DNA of 64,000 nt. Origin: Linum tenue (taxonomy: Eukaryota > Streptophyta > Magnoliopsida > Malpighiales > Linaceae). Positions 57,063 through 64,000 of this stretch are shown here, one piece after another (positions within the stretch are counted from its first letter, which is position 1; the number at the start of each line of letters is the position of its first letter). The notes under the pieces were generated by a model. That model ran no database searches, was not told where the DNA came from, and was given only the letters and a program-made list of their open reading frames with translations. The translations under genes and the position numbers were made by a program. The stretch spans positions 21,116,492 to 21,180,491 of the forward strand of contig CAMGYJ010000002.1 in NCBI GenBank assembly GCA_946122785.1, given 5' to 3'.

Positions 57063-60000
57063 ATGACCCGTAGCCAGTCGGGAAGTTTACTGCCGTTGAA
57101 TCCTGAGATTGAGCGCACCTGCAAACAACTTCGGAGACAACAGCAAGCTAGACTGGCTACGGTGGAGCGCCGAGACGGCCAATTGACCAGCGACTCCGAG
57201 GAAGAGCACGAGATGGAAGGCGATCAGAACCCGCCTCCTCAGAACCAGATCCTGGGGAACGACCAACACCCCCAGGGAGCTGGGCACCATCACCATCCAC
57301 CACCACCGGGTCCCACCCTGGAGTACTACTATACTCCACGGATTGCTGACATCCGCCCGGTCATCCTCTATCCGCCCATCCCTGCAAACAACTTCGAGAT
57401 CAAGCCATGCTGGATCCAACTCATCACATCCTCTATCCAGTTCCATGGCTTGAAGGATGAGGAAGCCCGGGTACATCTTTCCCGTTTTCTGCAGCTGACG
57501 AACGGGTTCAAGTTGAATGGTGTTCCGGATGACGCAATCCGCCTTCATCTCTTCCCCCATTCTCTGGCGGGGAATGCTAAGAGGTGGTTGGAGACCCAGC
57601 CCCCATTGTCCATCACCTCTTGGGACGATCTGGCTGACAAGTTCGTGCACCGGTATTATCCGGCATCGAAGACCACGGAGATCCAGCGGGAGATCACTCA
57701 CTTCCGCCAAGAGCCAGATGAGTCACTTCGTGATGCATGGGAGCGGTACATGGGATACTTCTGGCAGTGTCCCCATCACGGTTTCAGCGATGCTTTCACA
57801 GTAGGGAACTTCTACAGCGCCCTCACTCCAGATAGCCAGAGGGTGATCGAGTCTCTATGCCCAGGAGGGGATATCCTCACTAAGACTCCACCCGAGCTGA
57901 ACCAAATGATCAGTACCTTGGCTGCCCGCGATCATTCTTGGGGACAGAGCAGCAGGGGCAGGAATGCCCGGGACCGGGGTGTGCATGCTATTGAGGCCAG
58001 ATCTGGGTTAGAGCAGCAGGTGGCTGAGTTGGTGCAGACATTGAAGCAGCCTAACAGTCTCCTTCCGGGCCGAGGTGTAGCTACGCCTCCAGTAGCTCAG
58101 TGTCAGTGGTGTGAGAGCCCGAATCACCTGGTGGAGGATTGTCAGTCTATGAGGGAGTCTTCTACTCCCCAAGAGCAGGTGGACTTCATAGCAAATGCTC
58201 GGCGCCTGGACCCATACAGCAACACCTACAATGAGGGATGGCGCCAGCATCCCAACTTTGCCTGGAGCAGCAACACCAACAAACCACCTGGTTTCCCAGC
58301 ACCAGCAGGTGGTTTCCAGCAGAGGCAGCCCTTCCCGGCTAGGCAGGGGCCACCACCACAGCAGCAGCCCTACCAGCCTAGGCAAGGGCAACCATTCCAG
58401 CAGCCCCAGCGCCAGTTTGCTCAGCCTCCAGCAGCCGCAGCTCCAGATCCTCAGATATCTGATCTGAAGAATATTTTGCAGGCTTTCATGACCACCAGTC
58501 AGGCGAACTTCACGAGGATGGATCAGAACATCGCCTCACTGGAGGCAGGCCAGAGGAACCAAGGTGCCATTCTGCAGGATCTCCAGAACCAGATTGGGAG
58601 CCTAGCTCGCCAGAACACTACCAGGGCACCGGGGACTCTGCCTGCCACCACCATCCCCAATCCACGGGACCCGCATGAGACTGCACACGCCATCACCACC
58701 AGGAGTGGCAAGACTACATCCGCTGCTCCTGCCCAGCCCAGGCGAGACGACCCACTACCTGCTTCAACACCTCCAGCTGATACTGCAGAGGTGGGGGAAG
58801 GCAGCACAACACCTGCTCCAAAGCCGCAACCTGTGGTTAAGGAGCATACACCCCAGATGCCCTTCCCCACTCGACTCCATAGAGACAGGCTGGAGACAGA
58901 GTTTGCCATGTTCATGGCAATGTTGAAGCAGGTCAACATCAGCATGCCGTTCGTGGAGGCACTGTCGAAGATGCCCAAGTATGCCAAGTTCATGAAAGAC
59001 CTCCTCACCAACAAGAAGAAACTTGGGGATCTTTCGACAGTGATGCTCAGCGAGGAGTGTTCTGCCATCCTGCAGAACAAGCTGCCAGAGAAGCGCAAAG
59101 ACCCAGGGAGTTTCACTATCCCTCTTGTTATTGGCAGCATGCATGTAGGAAAGTCCTTGGCGGACCTAGGCGCTAGCATTAATTTCATGCCCTATAAACT
59201 GTTTAAGAAGTTAGACCTAGGTGAACCTAGAGCTACTAGGATGAGCATTCAGTTAGCTGATCGTTCTATCGTGCATCCTAGGGGTATCATTGAAGACTTG
59301 CTTGTTAATGTTGGTGCATTCACATATCCTGTTGACTTTGTTATTTTGGATATAAATGAGGATGTGGATGTGCCTTTGATTTTGGGTAGACCATTTCTCG
59401 CCACCGCCAAGGCGCTTATTGATGTGCATAGTGGTAAATTGATTCTGCGTGCTGGTGATGAACAGGCTACTTTTTCTGTGTCTGACAATGGGAAACATTC
59501 TCATTTGCATGATGACATAGACTACTGTGATGTGCTTGCCGATTTTGAGACCGCACTCGCCATCACGAGTGCGGGTACTGATGATGCTCTTGAGCGTTGT
59601 ATTTTGCTAGGTGAGCAAGCATTGCAGGAGCCGCAGCTGGCGGAGCAGTTGGCCGCATTGGAGAGTGGCCCCTTCTTGGAGGGCGACAGGCTGTTTAAAC
59701 CGATCTCATCCTCCACCCGCATCACCACTTCTTTGGAGGAACCACCAGAGCTGGAGCTTAAGCCCCTCCCTCCTCATTTGGAGTATGCATTTCTCCGGGA
59801 GGGGAATAAGCTGCCAGTTATCATCAGCTCGACCCTCACACCCGAGCAGAAGACCAGACTGGTGGCCTTGCTGAAGCAGTACGAGCGAGCTTTGGCATGG
59901 AAGATCACAGATATCCGGGGGATCAGCCCCTCCTTTTGCTCGCACCGGATACTGCTGGAGGATGAGATGCGGCCAGTGAGGCAGCCGCAGAGGAGATTGA

Positions 60001-60787
60001 CGCCGAACCTGGAGGCTGTGGTTCGGGCAGAGATCGTGAAGCTGATGGACGCGGGGATCATCTTCGCCATTTCTGACAGCGAGTGGGTCAGTCCCACCCA
60101 GGTGGTGCCCAAAAAGGGTGGGATGACCGTGGTGCCTAACGAGAAGAACGAGCTCATCCCGATGCGCACGGTGACTGGGTACCGTGTTTGCATCGACTAT
60201 CGGCGTCTCAACGACGCTACTCGGAAGGACCATTTCCCGCTGCCGTTCATTGATCAGATGCTGGAGAGATTGGCAGGGCACGAGTTCTACTGTTTCCTGG
60301 ATGGGATGTCCGGGTACTTTCAGATCCCTATAGCACCGGAGGACCAGGCGAAGACCACTTTCACCTGCCCCTTCGGCACATTTGCTTACCGGAGGATTCC
60401 ATTCGGGCTATGCAACGCCCCAGCCACTTTTCAGCGATGCATGCTCGCCATCTTTGACCGTCTGGTCGGCGAGATCATGGTGGTGTTTATGGACGACTTC
60501 TTGGTTTATGGAGACTCCTTCTCTCACTGTCTCCACAACCTGGAACTTGTCCTTAAACGGTGTGAAGAAACGAACCTGGCACTGAGTTGGGAGAAGTGTC
60601 ACTTCATGGTTCGAGAAGGCATAGTTCTTGGGCACAAGATCTCCAAGATGGGGATCGAGGTAGACAGAGCAAAGATCGAGACTATCAGCAAGCTGCCTCC
60701 TCCTACATCTGTAAAGGGGATCCGGAGTTTTCTTGGCCATGCAGGTTTCTATAGGCGGTTCATCAAGGACTTCTCGAAGATCGCCCT
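57063..60787 (+). CDS. gag-pol of element C, truncated by insertion
   Basis: The ATG at 57063 matches the B gag start (MTRSQSG); the open frame begins slightly earlier. Over about 1240 codons it has the gag retrotransposon domain, a proline/glutamine-rich linker and a CCHC knuckle (about residue 347). The protease has DLGASIN (about 700) and an intact reverse transcriptase has FMDDFLVYGDS (about 1141). It stops being element C at 60787; the frame runs on into the inserted LTR and ends at 60887. No internal stop was found. It is a good reference for reading the lesions in B. Confidence 0.9.
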
Positions 60788-61242
60788 TGATGGAATGACA
60801 ACTGCACCAGCATCACAATTGTTGGGCCTAGACGATCAGGCCGTGCTCGCCAGGCCAACCGCCGCTTTGCCAATGCTTAGTCAATAAAGCACGAGTAGTT
60901 CAGTTCCAGTAGCTTGCCAGAGACATTAGTTGGTTTATTGTTTTCATTGTTGGTTTAATTGTTAGTGTTGAATTGGTCGTAGTAGCTGTTAGCAGAATAA
61001 GCAACTCTCCATCTTAAGTGGGATGTGCAGTTAGGAGTTCAGCATTTGTTGCTGTTTTGTAGGTAGTTGTTATTTCTTTGTTAGTCCCGTTTGATGGCCT
61101 TTATAGGCTGGGAACAATGAGAATAAGGCAAGCAGATTTAGCAAAGTAAAACCCTGGTAATCTCTCGCCAAGAAAAGAGTGAACTGGCTCGATCCCGCCA
61201 AGAAAGCGAATCCATTCATTCATATAATTTCAGCCCTTATCA
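60788..61242 (+). repeat. 5' LTR of chromovirus-like element
   Basis: TG...CA limits, with TATA-like CTTTATAGG near 61098. Ends CCTTATCA two bases before the primer site. Confidence 0.8.
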
Positions 61243-61244
61243 TT

Positions 61245-61256
61245 TGGTATCAGAGC
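61245..61256 (+). promoter_or_regulatory. Primer binding site (initiator tRNA-Met)
   Basis: TGGTATCAGAGC is complementary to the 3' end of plant initiator tRNA-Met, the usual primer of chromoviruses. Confidence 0.9.
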
Positions 61257-61261
61257 CCGAC

Positions 61262-64000
61262 ATGGGCACCCACGCACAGCGACTCGAGGCTCTCGAAGCC
61301 GTTGAGACTAGCAATCAACAGAACTTCCAAGCCATTCAAGATCAGCTGGCCGCACTGCAACTCACCATGACTCAGCTCGCTCAAGCCGCCGCTGCCAAGA
61401 ATGCTACCCCGCCTTCTGAGGAGGGGGATAAGTCCGTCAACGGCGCTTCATACCACATGAATCACGACGACCGCGGCAAGCAGCCGTTCTTCGGAGCCAA
61501 GCTCGCTCGTTTGGAATTTCCATCCTTTGCTGGCGACGACCCGACAGTCTGGTTTTCTCGGGTCGAGCAGTTCTTCGAATTTCAAGATATCCCGGAGGAA
61601 CAGAAGGTTAATCTCGCGTCCTATCACCTCGAGGGCGACGCCAACCAATGGTGGCAATGGCTTCGACGAACTTACCAGACCGAGGGCCTCACCATTACAT
61701 GGGATAGCTTCGCATCGGAACTATGGACTCGTTTTGGCAACACGGCAGGTGCTGGCTTTGATGAAGCTCTTTCCCGCATCCGCCAAACAGGAGATCTGAA
61801 GGATTATCTTACCGAATTCGAGAGGCTTGGTAACAGGGTTCATGGCTGGACTCAGCAAGCCCTCGTCGGTACTTTCATGGGTGGCCTAAAACCGTCAATT
61901 TCCGACGGGATACGAATTTTCAACCCACGCTCCCTGAAGGACGCCATCAATCTCGCTAGGGCTCGGGAAGAGCAACTCGCACGTCGCAGCAGCCCGCCGC
62001 GCCTACCCATGCGCTCGGCGATGGACTACACCACGCCGCCGCGCCCCAAACCAAGAGCGACGTTCGATGCACCGTACCTACCAAGGCCTCGGCATCCGAC
62101 CGTAGCCGAAGGCGCCACACAACCCCCTGCGGCGAATGCCAATCCACGACAGCGACCACCGGGTTCAAAACGCATTCCCTATGAGGAGATGCACCGTCGT
62201 CGACAGTTGGGGCTATGTTTTAATTGTGATTCACCATACTCTGCAACCCATCGCTGCCAAGGCGGCAAGATATGGATGATGTGGGGAGAAGACGACGATG
62301 ACGATGTTGACGAAGCTGAAGTCTCCTTTCACGCGATGACGGGTTGGGCCAACGGTCGTACACTCCGGGTCTGGGCCGACGTGGGAGGTACCCGACTCAT
62401 GGTACTAATTGATTGTGGATCAACCCACAATTTCATAAGTACAAGCGCAGCTGAAAAACTCCGGCTTCCCGTCACCTCTATTCCAAATCTACAAGTAAAA
62501 ATAGCTGATGGTAGCCCGTTAGAATGTCTCGGCAAGGTCGATGACGTCCCGCTTTCCATCCAAGGCTCCAATTTTTCGGTAACCCTTCACACAATTCCAC
62601 TTTCAGGGTTTGATGTTGTTCTTGGAGTCCAGTGGCTAGCTACTTTGGGTACAATTCAAAGTAATTGGAATACTTTGGAAATGGAGTTTTTTTGGGAAGG
62701 ACAATTGAAGCGTGTCCATGGCATCAAACGCAAGCCTCCAGTGGCGGCCAGCCTTAAAAGTTCGCTCAAAGATGAACCTCAGCTCATGGCCATTTGCATC
62801 CCTCCCAACTCCATCGATCCCTTGCGGCAGGTTCCCCAGGAACTCCACGCCCTTATTCGAGAATTTGGGGATCTTTTTGAAGAACCACAAAAGCTGCCAC
62901 CACAACGAACCATCGACCATAAGATTTCACTGAAATGTGATGCTGAAGCTGTCGATGTTCGGCCGTATCGCTATGCCCATTTTCAAAAGACAGAGATAGA
63001 GGCACAAGTGAATCAAATGCTTACGGCGGGCCTCATTCGGCCGAGCACGAGCCCCTTTTCCTCTCCGGTACTTCTCGTAAAGAAAAAGGACGGCACCTGG
63101 CGCTTTTGTACCGACTACAGAGCATTGAATCATGTCACAGTCAAAGATCGTTTTCCCATACCGACGGTCGATGATATGTTGGACGAACTCCATGGCGCGG
63201 CTTATTTCACCAAACTCGACCTTCGCGCCGGCTATCATCAAATCCGAATGCATGCCGCCGACATTCCCAAAACAGCTTTCAGAACTCACAACGGCCACTA
63301 CGAATATCTGGTAATGCCCTTTGGCTTGTGCAATGCGCCCTCGACTTTTCAGGCTATCATGAATGAGATATTTGGGCCATTGCTTCGACAGTCTGTGCTG
63401 GTTTTTTTCGACGATATATTGATTTACAGCAGAGACAAGGAGGAGCATCTTAAACATGTTCGGCAGGTCTTCCACATCCTCCGCCATCACCAATTCTTTG
63501 TCAAGTTTAGCAAATGTGCTTTCGGCATGACAGAGATCGAATATTTGGGCCATTTCATCACTGCTGCCGGGGTTAAGGTGGATCCTCGCAAGATCGCCGC
63601 AATGCTCGAGTGGCCGACACCCACAACCATCACCGAGCTCCGCGGATTCTTGGGTCTTACGGGCTATTACCGTAAATTCGTCTGCCGCTATGGACTCATT
63701 GCCAAGCCTCTGACCAATCTTCTCAAAAAGGGTCAGTTTGAATGGACAGCCGATGCCGACGCCGCTTTCCAGGCCTTGAAGCAAGCTATGACTACCACGC
63801 CGGTCTTGGCCTTACCCGACTTCAGCCAACCATTCGTGGTGGAAACAGATGCCTCTGGTTCGGGAATTGGAGCTGTTCTTATGCAGCATGACCGGCCGAT
63901 CTCTTTTCTCAGTCGTGCCCTTGGAAAAGCCAAAGAAAGCCTCTCCACCTATGCCAAGGAGATGCTCGCCGTCGTTACGGCGGTCCAAGCTTGGCGGCCA
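61262..64000 (+). CDS. gag-pol polyprotein of chromovirus-like element, open to the window end
   Basis: I read this frame codon by codon from the ATG at 61262 to the last base and found no stop: 913 codons. Gag has a coiled-coil start and a retrotransposon gag domain (KLARLEFPSFAGDDPTVWF), then a knuckle CFNCDSPYSATHRC (about 318). The protease has LIDCGSTHNFIS (about 382), with Cys where Ser is usual. Reverse transcriptase has YRALNHVTVKDRFP, FGLCNAPSTFQ and VFFDDILIYS (about 716), and RNase H starts VETDASGSGIGAV (about 861). The integrase and any chromodomain lie outside the window. Clade (Reina, Tekay or Galadriel) is not certain. Confidence 0.9.
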   Translation, partial: MGTHAQRLEALEAVETSNQQNFQAIQDQLAALQLTMTQLAQAAAAKNATPPSEEGDKSVNGASYHMNHDDRGKQPFFGAKLARLEFPSFAGDDPTVWFSRVEQFFEFQDIPEEQKVNLASYHLEGDANQWWQWLRRTYQTEGLTITWDSFASELWTRFGNTAGAGFDEALSRIRQTGDLKDYLTEFERLGNRVHGWTQQALVGTFMGGLKPSISDGIRIFNPRSLKDAINLARAREEQLARRSSPPRLPMRSAMDYTTPPRPKPRATFDAPYLPRPRHPTVAEGATQPPAANANPRQRPPGSKRIPYEEMHRRRQLGLCFNCDSPYSATHRCQGGKIWMMWGEDDDDDVDEAEVSFHAMTGWANGRTLRVWADVGGTRLMVLIDCGSTHNFISTSAAEKLRLPVTSIPNLQVKIADGSPLECLGKVDDVPLSIQGSNFSVTLHTIPLSGFDVVLGVQWLATLGTIQSNWNTLEMEFFWEGQLKRVHGIKRKPPVAASLKSSLKDEPQLMAICIPPNSIDPLRQVPQELHALIREFGDLFEEPQKLPPQRTIDHKISLKCDAEAVDVRPYRYAHFQKTEIEAQVNQMLTAGLIRPSTSPFSSPVLLVKKKDGTWRFCTDYRALNHVTVKDRFPIPTVDDMLDELHGAAYFTKLDLRAGYHQIRMHAADIPKTAFRTHNGHYEYLVMPFGLCNAPSTFQAIMNEIFGPLLRQSVLVFFDDILIYSRDKEEHLKHVRQVFHILRHHQFFVKFSKCAFGMTEIEYLGHFITAAGVKVDPRKIAAMLEWPTPTTITELRGFLGLTGYYRKFVCRYGLIAKPLTNLLKKGQFEWTADADAAFQALKQAMTTTPVLALPDFSQPFVVETDASGSGIGAVLMQHDRPISFLSRALGKAKESLSTYAKEMLAVVTAVQAWRP

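Larger units (their letters stand above)
55569..60787 (+). mobile_element. Athila-type Ty3/gypsy retrotransposon C, interrupted at 60787
   Basis: 5' LTR, tRNA-Asp primer site and an unbroken gag-pol up to the start of RNase H. There a chromovirus-like LTR begins. The remaining C sequence should resume beyond the window. The gag-pol is very similar to B, but the LTR is more diverged and has a different palindrome block. Confidence 0.9.
60788..64000 (+). mobile_element. Chromovirus-like Ty3/gypsy retrotransposon, 5' part
   Basis: A 455-bp LTR starts TGATGGAATG exactly where C pol breaks off. It is followed by a tRNA-iMet primer site and a single gag-pol frame. The target was GCCCT (60783-60787), which should be repeated after the unseen 3' LTR. 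Confidence 0.9.

Overview
The window is plant nuclear DNA from a eudicot. It holds a TIR-NB-LRR resistance gene (a class absent from grasses), a plant N-glycan beta-1,2-xylosyltransferase, a plant pirin, GT-AG introns, LINEs, LTR retrotransposons, MULEs and hAT elements. I cannot name the species. No rRNA, tRNA or CRISPR was seen.

Layout. 1-4585: 3' part of an Athila-type Ty3/gypsy element (A), inserted in a decayed MULE (4586-6946). 7031-9864: a decayed LINE carrying a hAT MITE. 10381-11711: MITE-like repeats and a hAT element with perfect 8-bp target-site duplications (TSDs). 12478-12741: a gene fragment broken by a GA microsatellite. 13244-17385: a four-exon TNL gene with one frameshift. 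18202-21087 (minus): XYLT, three exons, apparently intact. 21593-23461: a LINE fragment. 24564-48280: a three-level nest. A hAT-like element was entered by a large FAR1-type MULE (24938-48053, 9-bp TSD), whose first gene was then entered by a complete Athila-type element (B, 27222-39464, 5-bp TSD). 48453-50122 (minus): a six-exon pirin gene. 52462-53222: a hAT element. 53641-54240: a foldback element. 54661-55470: a LINE 3' end. 55569-60787: Athila-type element C, cut by a chromovirus-like element (60788 to the window end) whose gag-pol frame is open to the last base.

The strongest unexplained signal is arrays of short palindromes, each specific to its element. The MULE carries dozens of GGTCGACC sites, mostly in pairs 21-22 bp apart, in the noncoding DNA around its three genes. 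The three Athila-type elements carry, at the same place in their LTRs, blocks built from three different palindromes, although B and C share nearly identical gag-pol. In B the same palindrome recurs between pol and ORF2. The third MULE gene and ORF2 of the Athila-type elements appear to share an architecture (plant transposon-protein domain, acidic or low-complexity linker, C-terminal coiled coil). I propose as a testable idea that these proteins, or partners, recognise their own element's palindromes, by analogy with VANC proteins and their motifs in Arabidopsis VANDAL elements.

The three ordinary host genes (TNL, XYLT, pirin) are unrelated in function and simply interspersed with transposons. 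Most transposon genes here carry nonsense codons, frameshifts or deletions. The visible exceptions are ORF2 of A and B, the truncated gag-pol of C and the terminal chromovirus gag-pol.
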